From positions 1 through 59,265 of the forward strand of contig CAYTZH010000034.1 of NCBI GenBank assembly GCA_964442285.1: 59,265 nt of DNA. The letters are read 5' to 3'. Below are positions 8,872 to 16,170 of this stretch, piece by piece; position 1 is the first letter of the stretch, and each line of letters opens with the position of its first letter. Under the pieces are notes generated by a model, which saw nothing but the letters and a program-made list of their open reading frames with translations, ran no database searches and had not been told where the DNA came from. Made by a program: the position numbers and the translations under genes. This DNA comes from CAYTZH01 sp964442285. GTDB taxonomy: Bacteria > Myxococcota_A > UBA9160 > JAFDET01.

Positions 8872-9672
8872 CTGGCGCGCGCGCTCGAAGACGTCCTGCA
8901 CCACCTGCTCCCCGAGGCCGAGGCTGAGGTCGGGGCGGCGGCACCGCGGATCGCGCCCCCGCCGCCCCGGAGCCCGGGCCCGGCGCCGGCGCTTCCGGTC
9001 CTTGCCCTGCCCTTCCCGCGCACCGACCTGCTCTCCGCCGCCCTCGCCTGGAACCTGGCCGTGGAACTGGCCCGGCGGGGCGCTCGGGCCGCCGCCGTCC
9101 TGCCGGGACAGGCAGAGGGCCCCACTCCCTGGCCCGCGCCGGGTCCGGCGGCCTTCGGGGCCGAGCTCCTCCACGCGCCGGGCGACGGCGCCTCGCTGGT
9201 GCTCGCCGCCAGCGCCTGGGCGGCGCGCTGCGGTCCGCCCGCCCGCACGGGCGGGCTGGTGCTGGCCGCGCTGCCCGAGGCCGACCTGGAGCCCGCCGCC
9301 CTCCGCGGCGTGGACGGCCTGCTGCTGCGCGCGGCGGTGGACCGGGCGGGCCGGCGCAGTGCCCGCGACCGCCTGGTGCGGATCGCCGAGCGCGACGGGA
9401 GCCTGGCCCTCGGGGTGGTCATGAGCGGCGCCCGCCGCGTGGCCGAGGCCGCGGAGGCCTTCGAGCGCCTGGCCAACGACGTGGCCGCCGCCAGCGACCG
9501 CGCGATCCGGAGCTACGGCCTGCTGGTCGACGACCTCGCCCTCTACCGCTCGATCGTCGACCATTCACCGGTCAGTGTCGCCTCGCCGCGTTCGCCGGCC
9601 GCGCGGGCCCTGGCGGACGTGGCCCGGCTCCTGCACGAGGACGTGCTGGACGGGAGCGCGTCGCGTCCGTGA
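8872..9672 (+). CDS. Degenerate MinD/FlhG-like protein without Walker A, probable non-AUG start
   Basis: About 266 residues if read from CTG 8872. The frame stays open back into the end of the ParA gene, but the first ATG/GTG/TTG is GTG 9061, inside the helix LAWNLAVELARRGARAAAVLP that normally follows the P-loop in MinD-like proteins. The C-terminus LLVDDLALYRSIVDHSPVSV then SPAARALADVARLL resembles FlhG/MinD. No GKGG or GK[ST] is present, so it should not hydrolyse ATP. It lies 1 bp after the ParA stop and overlaps the next gene as GTGA. It may be a pseudo-ATPase partner of the ParA fusion. The start is uncertain. Confidence 0.6.
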   Translation: MARALEDVLHHLLPEAEAEVGAAAPRIAPPPPRSPGPAPALPVLALPFPRTDLLSAALAWNLAVELARRGARAAAVLPGQAEGPTPWPAPGPAAFGAELLHAPGDGASLVLAASAWAARCGPPARTGGLVLAALPEADLEPAALRGVDGLLLRAAVDRAGRRSARDRLVRIAERDGSLALGVVMSGARRVAEAAEAFERLANDVAAASDRAIRSYGLLVDDLALYRSIVDHSPVSVASPRSPAARALADVARLLHEDVLDGSASRP

Positions 9673-10220
9673 GCGCCCTGCACCGCCTGCCGCCGCCGCC
9701 CCGGGAGACCCAGCGTCGCCTCCTGCGCGAAGGCCTCGCCGCGGGAGGTCGTCCCCTGCGCACCCTCGCGGAAGACGTCCGAGGCCTGGACGGCCCCCTG
9801 GACCTGGTCACCGTCGACGGCGGCGGTCGGGTCGTCCTGGTGCTGCTGGGCCAGGCGGGCGAGGACCTGGAGCTGGTGGCCCACGGCCTGGCCCAGCGCG
9901 CCTGGCTCGCGCCGCGCCTGGGCGACTGGCTGCAGCTCGCCCCGGAGCTGGGACTGCGGCCCGACCGCGACGTGGCCCTGATGCTGGTGGCGCCGGAGTT
10001 CGGGCCTCGGGCCCGGGCGGCAGCGGAGGCCGTCGATGCCGAGGGCATCGAGCTGGTGCGCGCGCTCTTCGTCGACAGCGCCGACGGCCCCCGCGTGGTC
10101 CTCGACCGGCTGAGGCCCGAAGGGCCGCCCAGGGCGCGACGGCCGGCGCGCCGCGCCGCGCCGAGCTTCCGCTGCGGGCTGGACGACGCCGACCTCGGCG
10201 TCCCCGCCGCCGGCGCCTGA
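9669..10220 (+). CDS. Hypothetical protein resembling an inactive PD-(D/E)XK (NucS/DUF91-like) nuclease fold
   Basis: 183 residues starting with GTG 9669 (GTGA overlap with the upstream stop). The stretch LDLVTVDGGGRVVLVLLGQ (about 42-60) is laid out like the NucS-type core, in which an aspartate strand is followed by a strand carrying ExK. Here ExK is replaced by LLGQ. A later DVALMLVAPEFGPRAR then GIELV matches the second half of that fold. This is pattern recognition, not an alignment. The C-terminus is Arg/Pro-rich and disordered. Loss of catalytic residues suggests a binding or scaffolding role with the ParA-CBM48 and MinD-like proteins. Confidence 0.55.
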   Translation: MSALHRLPPPPRETQRRLLREGLAAGGRPLRTLAEDVRGLDGPLDLVTVDGGGRVVLVLLGQAGEDLELVAHGLAQRAWLAPRLGDWLQLAPELGLRPDRDVALMLVAPEFGPRARAAAEAVDAEGIELVRALFVDSADGPRVVLDRLRPEGPPRARRPARRAAPSFRCGLDDADLGVPAAGA

Positions 10221-10418
10221 GCGCCGACCGACGCCCCGGCAACCCACCGGCAGCGCACCCCCGCGGGAAGGCGAGAACGACGATCCTCGTCGCTTTTCTC
10301 GGCAGCGAGTGACATTTCTTGACACCCGGAACCACGCCCCGGCCACCTCCACGTCAGGGGGGCTTCGTTCGCTGCGGCGGACGCGCCCAGAGGCTGGACC
10401 TGGGAACCGGAGACCTGG

Positions 10419-11009
10419 ATGTTGGCTGTCGAAGCGCCCGCGAGTTCACCGCCGCTCGAACCGGAGACCGACGACGCGCTCGTCGCCCGCATCCGAGCCG
10501 GGGACCAGACGGCCTTCCAGTTACTCTACGATCGCTACTTCCGACGCGTCTATCACTTCCTGGACAAGCGCTTGCGCAACCGCGCCGACACCGAGGAGAC
10601 GACCCAGGAGGTCTTCATCAACCTCTTCTCGTCGATCCACTCCTGGCGCGGCGACGCACCCTTCGCCGCCTGGGTGTTCGGCATCACCCGGCGGACCCTG
10701 GCCAGCCGCTTCAAGAAGAAGAGACACGCAACCGTGTCGCTCACGGAGACCGAGGGAGAGGACGGCGAGTGGAGCGTCCCCAGCCAGGACGTGAGCGCCG
10801 ACCCGCTGGCCGCCTACGAGTATCGGGAGCGGGTGAGGCACCTCCAGGAGGCCATGGACCGCAACCTGACGGCCGAGCAGCGCAAGTTGTTCCAGTTGCA
10901 CCACGTCCAGAACCGCAGCATCCAGGAGATCGCCGCGGTGCTCCACAAGACCGAGGACGCCATCAAGTCCAACCTCTACCGGGCCCGCAAGCTGCTCCTC
11001 GCGCGATAG
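10419..11009 (+). CDS. ECF-type RNA polymerase sigma factor
   Basis: 196 residues. Region 2 spans about 22-90 (ALVARIRAGDQTAFQLLYDR, then EETTQEVFINLF and WRGDAPFAAWVFGITRR). Region 4 spans about 135-195 (LTAEQRKLFQLHHVQNRSIQEI, split here as one helix-turn-helix, ending in YRARKLLL). The DIAQEVF-type DNA-melting helix is present as TTQEVF. No anti-sigma factor, zinc-finger or extra C-terminal domain is adjacent, which is unusual for ECF factors. GGAGA precedes the ATG. A 198-bp gap separates it from the ParA cluster. It holds a TTGACA at 10319-10324 without a convincing -10, so the promoter is unresolved. Confidence 0.92.
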   Translation: MLAVEAPASSPPLEPETDDALVARIRAGDQTAFQLLYDRYFRRVYHFLDKRLRNRADTEETTQEVFINLFSSIHSWRGDAPFAAWVFGITRRTLASRFKKKRHATVSLTETEGEDGEWSVPSQDVSADPLAAYEYRERVRHLQEAMDRNLTAEQRKLFQLHHVQNRSIQEIAAVLHKTEDAIKSNLYRARKLLLAR

Positions 11010-11012
11010 ACT
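11007..11012 (+). promoter_or_regulatory. Candidate -10 box (TAGACT) for the alpha/beta hydrolase, leaderless arrangement
   Basis: TAGACT overlaps the TAG stop of the ECF sigma gene and lies 7 nt before the ATG at 11020. No -35 match is visible at the expected distance. It could equally be incidental, but it matches the recurring pattern seen at other first genes here. Confidence 0.35.
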
Positions 11013-11019
11013 CGGGCGC

Positions 11020-11820
11020 ATGGACGACGCGCGCCTCCGGCCCGATCCGGCCGAGCCCCTGGCGCCCCACGTGGGCGACGTTCCCCTCCCCGACCCCCTG
11101 GCGGACCTCCGCGGACGGCGGGTCGAGTTCTCGAGCCGCGGCGACCGGGTGCCCATGCGCCTGCTCCTGCCGGCGTCCGGGGGCGGGCCGTTCCCCCTGG
11201 TCCTGCTCCAGCACGGAGCCGGCGGCGCCAAGGACGCCGACTACCTCGACGCTACGGCGGGCCCCTGGGTCCGCGGCGGCGCCGCCGTCGCGAGCATCGA
11301 CTTCCCCCTGCACGGCGAGCGTCACAGCGGCAAGCTGACCGAGACCCTGCTGGCGAGCCTCGCGTCGGGGGGCGTGCAGGCCCTGGAGCCCGGCCTCTGG
11401 TCCGCTCTGGTGCGCCAGGCGGTCTGCGACCTGCAGCGGGGGCTCGACGCCCTGGCCCGGCTCCCGGAGGTGGATGCGGAGCGCGTCGTGTATGCGGCGT
11501 TCAGCCTCGGCACGCTGCTGGGCGCGCCCTTCCTCGCGGTCGACACCCGGCCGCGCGCCGCGGCGCTGGCGGTGGGCGGCGGTGGCTTTGGCCCGCCGGA
11601 GACCGATCCCGCCCGCTACATCGGCCGCGTGGCGCCGAGGCCGCTCTTCTTCGTCAACGCCGAGTCCGACGAGCGGATCCCGCGCGAGGCCGCGGAGCGC
11701 CTGCACGCGGCGGCCTCGGAGCCCAAGCAGGTGCTGTGGGTGGAGGGCGGCCACCGGGATCTGCGGGGCGCCACGCTCAAGGCGATGTGGCGCTTCCTCC
11801 AGCCCCACCTGGGGCTCTGA
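11020..11820 (+). CDS. Alpha/beta hydrolase of the dienelactone-hydrolase/acetyl-esterase type
   Basis: 266 residues, cytoplasmic, no signal peptide. The oxyanion segment LLQHGAGGAKD (about 65-75) is followed by the nucleophile elbow AFSLGT with S162 (Ala replaces the first Gly of GxSxG). A C-terminal FVNAESDERIP supplies the acid, and EGGHRD supplies H245. These are the expected triad positions for the dienelactone-hydrolase-like group. The substrate cannot be read from sequence. There is no clear Shine-Dalgarno before the ATG. The gene starts 10 bp after the sigma factor stop, so it may be read through from that gene or from its own leaderless promoter. Confidence 0.85.
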   Translation: MDDARLRPDPAEPLAPHVGDVPLPDPLADLRGRRVEFSSRGDRVPMRLLLPASGGGPFPLVLLQHGAGGAKDADYLDATAGPWVRGGAAVASIDFPLHGERHSGKLTETLLASLASGGVQALEPGLWSALVRQAVCDLQRGLDALARLPEVDAERVVYAAFSLGTLLGAPFLAVDTRPRAAALAVGGGGFGPPETDPARYIGRVAPRPLFFVNAESDERIPREAAERLHAAASEPKQVLWVEGGHRDLRGATLKAMWRFLQPHLGL

Positions 11821-11931
11821 GCGGCCCCGAGGCGCCCACGGCCCCGCCCTCGCGGAAGCGCCGACCGCCCCGTCGCCTATACTCGGCCTCCACGTTTCCG
11901 GCGCCCACGCGCCCCATCCGGAGCCTCTTTC

Positions 11932-13047
11932 ATGGTCCGTCCCTCGTTCTCCCGTGCCGTCGTCCGCAGCCCGCTCGCCCGGGCGTGGATCCCGGGGCTC
12001 GCGGTCGCCTGGCTGGCCTGCACGCCGGCGGCCGACCCCGGCGCGCCGACCGCGCAGGCGCCCGCGGCCGAGGCGCCCGCGGGCGAGGCCATCGCCCGGA
12101 TCGGCGGGGAGGCCGTGACCACCGCGGAGCTGGATGCGTGGATCAAGGAGGACCTCTTCCGCCAGCAGACCGAGGGCAAGGGGGCGGCCGCCCTGCACCA
12201 GCTCCGCTCCGAGGCGCTCGAGCGGATGATCGACGAGCGGGTGCTCGAGGCCGAGGCCGCGCGCGAGGGCGTGGCGGTGGACGCGCTGCTGGAGCGCGCC
12301 GCCCAGGGAGAGCCGCCCTCGGACGAGGAGGTGCGCGCGTTCTACGACCAGAACCAGGCGCGGATGGGCGAGGCCAGCTTCGAGGACATCTCGCCGCGGA
12401 TCCGCGAGTTCCTGCAGCGGCAGTCCGCCGGGGAGGCCGTCTCGCGCTACGTCGCCACGCTCCGCGACGGCGCCGGCGTGGAGGTGGACTTCGAGCCGCC
12501 CCGGGTCGAGGTGGCGGCGACGGGGCCGGCCCTGGGCCCCGACGACGCCCCGGTGACGGTGGTCGAGTTCAGCGACTTCCAGTGCCCCTTCTGCGCCCGC
12601 GCGGGCCCCACCATCAAGCAGCTCGTCGCCCGCTATCCCGGCCAGGTGCGGGTCGTCTACCGACACTTCCCCTTGTCGTCGATCCACCCCGACGCCCAGC
12701 GCGCGGCGGAGGCCTCCGCCTGCGCCGACGACCAGGGCAAGTTCTGGGAGTTCCACGATGCGGTCTTCGCGGCCGGCACCCAGAGCCTGACGGCGGAGAT
12801 GCTCCAGGGGCTGGCGGAGCAGGTGGGCGCCGACCGGGAGAGCTTCCGCCAGTGCCTGGCCGACGGGCGCCACCGGGCCGCGGTCCTCGGCGACCTCCAG
12901 GACGGCCGCCGCGCCGGCGTCCAGGGCACCCCGGCCTTCTTCGTGAACGGGGTGATGCTCTCGGGCGCCCAGAACCTGGACGCCTTCGTGCGGATCATCG
13001 ACAGCGAGCTCGAGCGCCTCGGCGCCAGCGACGAGACCGCCGGCTAG
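11932..13047 (+). CDS. Lipoprotein fusing a SurA-N-like chaperone segment to a DsbA-type thioredoxin domain
   Basis: 371 residues. An N-terminal signal with a lipobox-like AWLAC suggests a lipoprotein. A Pro/Ala linker leads to a SurA_N-like helical segment (about 55-170: IGGEAVTTAELDAWI, LERMIDERVLEAEA) that lacks the PPIase domain. A DsbA-like domain follows (about 195-365) with CPFC (C218-C221), YRHFPLSSIHP and the cis-proline loop GTPAFF (P334). Such proteins oxidise or isomerise disulfides of exported proteins, and the SurA-like part may present unfolded clients. CCGGAG lies before the ATG, and a TATACT box sits at 11878-11883. It converges on the phosphomannomutase gene 16 bp away. Confidence 0.88.
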   Translation: MVRPSFSRAVVRSPLARAWIPGLAVAWLACTPAADPGAPTAQAPAAEAPAGEAIARIGGEAVTTAELDAWIKEDLFRQQTEGKGAAALHQLRSEALERMIDERVLEAEAAREGVAVDALLERAAQGEPPSDEEVRAFYDQNQARMGEASFEDISPRIREFLQRQSAGEAVSRYVATLRDGAGVEVDFEPPRVEVAATGPALGPDDAPVTVVEFSDFQCPFCARAGPTIKQLVARYPGQVRVVYRHFPLSSIHPDAQRAAEASACADDQGKFWEFHDAVFAAGTQSLTAEMLQGLAEQVGADRESFRQCLADGRHRAAVLGDLQDGRRAGVQGTPAFFVNGVMLSGAQNLDAFVRIIDSELERLGASDETAG

Positions 13048-13063
13048 CCGCCGGCCACGGCGT

Positions 13064-14398
13064 CTACCGACCCGCGGAGTCCATGCGCGCCACGAGCGCG
13101 TCGCGCTTCTCCACCATCAGGGCCTCGCTGTCGGCCTCGAGGTTCAGGCGCAGCACCGGCTCGGTGTTCGAGGGCCGCAGGTTGAACCACCAGTCCGGGT
13201 AGCGCACCAGCAGCCCGTCCAGGTGGGAGATCTGGGCGCCGGCGTGCTCGGCCTCGATCTGCCTCAGCAGCGCCGCCGTATCCGGGACCCGGCGGCTGAT
13301 CTCGCCGCTGGCGTGGTAGCGCCGCAGCGGGGCCACCAGCTCCGAGAGCGGCTTGCGCTCCTTGGCGAGCACGTCGATCAGCGCCACGAAGGCCGCCAGG
13401 CCGTCGTCCACCATGAGCGTGTCCGAGAAGCGGAAGTAGAAGTGCCCGGAGAGCTCGCCTCCGAACACCGCGCCGGTCTCCCGCATGCGCGCCTTGAAGA
13501 AGGAGTGGCCCACCCGGCACATCTCCGAGACCCCGCCGCTGGCCTCGATCGCCTCGGGGGTGGCGCGGCTCGAGCGGAGGTCGTAGAGGACCCGGCCCCC
13601 GGGATGCCGACGCAGCACCGGCTGGGCCAGCAGCGCCGTGGTGAGGTCCGAGGAGATGGGCTCCCCCTGCTCGTCGACGAAGATCGCGCGGTCGGCGTCG
13701 CCGTCGAAGCCCACGCCGAAGTCCGCCCCGGTGCGCCGCACCGCCTCGATGACCTCCGCCAGGTTCTCGCGCTTGAGCGGGTCGGCCTCGTGGTTGGGGA
13801 AGGTGCCGTCGGGCTCGAAGTAGAGCCGCTCCACGTCCAGCGACAGCCGCTCCAGCAGGGGCTCGAGGGCGACCGCCGCCATGCCGTTGCCGCAGTCGAT
13901 GGCGACGCGCAGGGAGGGGCGTCCGTCGCCGACGGCGAGCAGGTGCTCGACGTAGCCGGGTCCGACGTCCTCGCGGCGCACGCTCCCCCGGTTCGCGACC
14001 GGCGCCGGAGACTCCGCGGCGAGCTGCTCGATCTCCTTCAGGCCGGTGGCGCCGCCGACGGGGATCGCGTGCTCGCGGCAGATCTTGAAGCCGTTGTACT
14101 CGGCGGGATTGTGGGAGGCCGTGACCATGATCCCGCCGCCGAGGCCCAGCCGATCCACCGCGTAGTAGAGCATGGGGGTCGACACCAGCCCCAGGTCGAC
14201 GACCTCCACGCCCTCGTCGGCGGCGCCGTCGCGCACGGCCTCCGCCAGCGCGGGCGAGTGGGGCCGGGCGTCGCGACCGACGGCCAGGCTGGGAGCCCCC
14301 AGGAAGCGCGCCGTGGCCCGCCCCACGCGGTGGGCCAGGTCGGCGTCGAGCTGATCGGGGACGGTTCCGCGGATGTCGTAGGCCTTGAAGATGCTCAT
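13064..14398 (-). CDS. Phosphomannomutase/phosphoglucomutase (ManB/AlgC type)
   Basis: 444 residues. Interconverts hexose 1- and 6-phosphates for GDP-mannose, LPS or exopolysaccharide synthesis. All four alpha-D-phosphohexomutase motifs are visible: the phosphoserine loop VTASHNP (S95), the metal loop GFDGDADRA, the sugar-binding GGELSGHFYF and the C-terminal phosphate-binding RPSNTEPVLR. The start was taken at ATG 14398 (MSIFKAYDIRGTV), because the 18 extra upstream residues look non-conserved and a TACACT box lies 10 nt upstream. It is divergent from tatA (97 bp) and convergent with the DsbA lipoprotein. Confidence 0.93.
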   Translation of the reverse strand: MSIFKAYDIRGTVPDQLDADLAHRVGRATARFLGAPSLAVGRDARPHSPALAEAVRDGAADEGVEVVDLGLVSTPMLYYAVDRLGLGGGIMVTASHNPAEYNGFKICREHAIPVGGATGLKEIEQLAAESPAPVANRGSVRREDVGPGYVEHLLAVGDGRPSLRVAIDCGNGMAAVALEPLLERLSLDVERLYFEPDGTFPNHEADPLKRENLAEVIEAVRRTGADFGVGFDGDADRAIFVDEQGEPISSDLTTALLAQPVLRRHPGGRVLYDLRSSRATPEAIEASGGVSEMCRVGHSFFKARMRETGAVFGGELSGHFYFRFSDTLMVDDGLAAFVALIDVLAKERKPLSELVAPLRRYHASGEISRRVPDTAALLRQIEAEHAGAQISHLDGLLVRYPDWWFNLRPSNTEPVLRLNLEADSEALMVEKRDALVARMDSAGR

Positions 14399-14495
14399 CG
14401 GCGGCGCAGTGTACCGGTCCCCCCGGAAGGCCGACAGGCACCTCGCCGACAACCGGCAACTTGCGCCGCGCCCGGCGGGGATGCACCCTCACGCC

Positions 14496-14696
14496 ATGTT
14501 CGGACTGGGTGTCACCGAGCTTCTCGTCATCCTGGCCATCGTGGTGCTCGTCTTCGGCGCCCGCCGGCTGCCGGAGATCGGCGCCGGGCTGGGCAAGTCG
14601 ATCAAGAACTTCAAGGAGGGCGTCTCCGGGAAGGACGAGATCGACGTCACTCCGAAGAAGGACGAGGTTCCGGAGGGGAAGCCTCCGACGTCGTAG
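14496..14696 (+). CDS. tatA: TatA/TatE-type twin-arginine translocase subunit
   Basis: 66 residues. A short N-out transmembrane helix (GVTELLVILAIVVLVFGARR) is followed by LPEIGAGLGKSIKNF and an acidic/basic tail, the standard TatA pattern including the FGxxxLPE hinge. TatA oligomers form the conduit for folded proteins across the inner membrane. The start at ATG 14496 gives the usual MFGLG N-terminus. ATG 14481 is possible, but its GGCGGGG sits directly against it. No tatB or tatC is adjacent. The last 50 bp overlap the convergent zinc-ribbon gene on the other strand. Confidence 0.93.
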   Translation: MFGLGVTELLVILAIVVLVFGARRLPEIGAGLGKSIKNFKEGVSGKDEIDVTPKKDEVPEGKPPTS

Positions 14697-16065
14697 CCTC
14701 GGCCACGGGCAGGGGGGCCGTCTCGCCTTCGAACCGGAAGGACCGGGCCTCGTCGGGCAGCTCGGGGAAAATCGCGGCAAAGGCCAGGGACGAGCCCGGC
14801 TCCATCGGCTCCGCCGCAAGGGACCGGGCCGCCTGCTCCTGGGCGCGGAGCAGCGCCCCCGGCTGGCTCTCGCGCACGACCTTCTCCCCGGGCGCCGGCG
14901 CCAGCCAGGCGGGCGCCTGGTCCAGGGGCGCTCCCTCCGCGTCCAGCAGCCGGACGGCCATCGGCCCCCTCAGGGCGCGCGGCGTCTCGGCGGGGTTGGA
15001 CAGGGTTCCCGAGACCACGAAGAGCCAGCCGGCGCCGGCGTTCTCCACCAGCTGTCCGCGGACGTCCTGGACCCGCAGCCCGGCCACCCGGGCGAAGTCG
15101 GGCGCAGCGGGCGGCGGAAGCACCGACGGTGCCAGCCCCCCCCAGGCCGCGACGGCGCTCGCGACCAGCACGAAGCACCAGCCGGCGGCGTGACCCAGAC
15201 GGCTGGACCAGGACCGGGGCTCGGGCGCAAGGACGTCGCGGGCCGCCTCGAGCTCCGCTGGCGGCACGCGGACCGCGCCGGAGGATCGGGGCGGGGACTC
15301 GACCCGCTCGACCGGCTCGGCCGGAGCGGATGCCACGGGTGGGGCCTCGAGCGCGGGCGGCGGCGGAGGGGGCGCCCCCGCCGGCCCGTCGGAGAGCAGG
15401 TCCCAGTCCTCGGGGCTGCCCAGCTCGCCGAAGTCGCCCGAGTCTTGCGGCGATTGCTCGGCCTCCGGCTCCGGCTCGTCCGCCAGGAAGTCGGTCACCG
15501 GATCGAAGTCCAGCTCCGGGCCGGACTCGGCGGCGGGCGGTGCCGCGGGCGCGGGCCGGCGCCGTGGCGCAGGCGCGGGCCGGGCCGGCGCGGAAGGCGC
15601 GGGCCGGGCCGGCGACGATACGGCCGGGTCGGCGGCGGGGAGGTCCTCGTTGAACTCCCAGTCCTCCTCCTCGGGCTCCTCGGCCGCAGCGTTCGCGGGC
15701 GACCGCTCGGTCGCGAACGCCCGGGTCAGCTCGTCCTCGGGCCGCTCTCCGGGCTGCTCCGCGGCGTAGACGCGGGTGCGGGCGTCCTCGGGTCGCTCCT
15801 CGGGCACCTCCGGTCGCTCCTCGGGCACCTCCGGTCGCTCCTCGGGCACCTCGCGTTCGAGATCTGTGGCCGGGTTGGGCGTCGTGCCGCGCAGGGTGGC
15901 GGCGTCGAAGGCAAGCTGGTCCACCACCTCGCCGTCGCTGACGTCCGGGGGCCGCACGAAGAAGGCGTGCTTGCAGCGGGAGCAGCGGACCCGGGCTCCC
16001 TGGGCCGGAACGAGCGTGTCGTCCAGCTGGAAGCGGGTCTGGCACCGCTCGCACTCGATGATCAA
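14647..16065 (-). CDS. Zinc-ribbon, Pro/Glu-rich membrane protein with DUF3426-like C-terminus
   Basis: About 472 residues from TTG 16065, which has GGAGG 8 nt upstream; an in-frame TTG two codons earlier would be too close. The N-terminal zinc ribbon is ECERCQTRF then VRCSRCKHAFFV (two CxxC pairs). A long acidic, Pro-rich linker follows with a VPEERPE heptapeptide repeat. One transmembrane helix sits near residue 290 (AAGWCFVLVASAVAAWGGL), and the periplasmic domain resembles DUF3426 (LRVQDVRGQLVENAGAGWLF, VVSGTLSNPAE). These MJ0042-type proteins are typical of Deltaproteobacteria and their function is unknown. Its 3' end overlaps tatA by 50 bp tail to tail. Confidence 0.82.
   Translation of the reverse strand: MIIECERCQTRFQLDDTLVPAQGARVRCSRCKHAFFVRPPDVSDGEVVDQLAFDAATLRGTTPNPATDLEREVPEERPEVPEERPEVPEERPEDARTRVYAAEQPGERPEDELTRAFATERSPANAAAEEPEEEDWEFNEDLPAADPAVSSPARPAPSAPARPAPAPRRRPAPAAPPAAESGPELDFDPVTDFLADEPEPEAEQSPQDSGDFGELGSPEDWDLLSDGPAGAPPPPPPALEAPPVASAPAEPVERVESPPRSSGAVRVPPAELEAARDVLAPEPRSWSSRLGHAAGWCFVLVASAVAAWGGLAPSVLPPPAAPDFARVAGLRVQDVRGQLVENAGAGWLFVVSGTLSNPAETPRALRGPMAVRLLDAEGAPLDQAPAWLAPAPGEKVVRESQPGALLRAQEQAARSLAAEPMEPGSSLAFAAIFPELPDEARSFRFEGETAPLPVAEATTSEASPPEPRPSSE
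15791..15853. repeat. Three tandem copies of a 21-bp in-frame repeat
   Basis: Units at 15791-15811, 15812-15832 and 15833-15853 (the last differs in its final base) encode VPEERPE on the minus strand. They sit inside the linker of the zinc-ribbon protein, so copy-number change would preserve the frame. Confidence 0.9.
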
Positions 16066-16170
16066 CCGCAACCCCTCCGCCCCGCGCGACACCCCGCGGG
16101 TCCGGCCGTATGCTAGTTTCGGGCGGAAACCTCCCGATCTACGGATGTTTCGGCCGCGGGGGCCCGGGCC

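Noticed and set aside
10319..10324. TTGACA as a -35 box for the ECF sigma gene
   Set aside because: No -10-like hexamer occurs 15-19 bp downstream; the sequence there is GC-rich.
10328..10355. GGAACC...CGTC resembling an ECF-type promoter upstream of the ECF sigma gene
   Set aside because: The distance between GGAAC and CGTC is 19 bases, two to three longer than known ECF promoters; the match may be chance.
14481..14483. ATG 14481 as the start of tatA
   Set aside because: Its purine run touches the codon directly and homologues start at MFGLG, given by ATG 14496.
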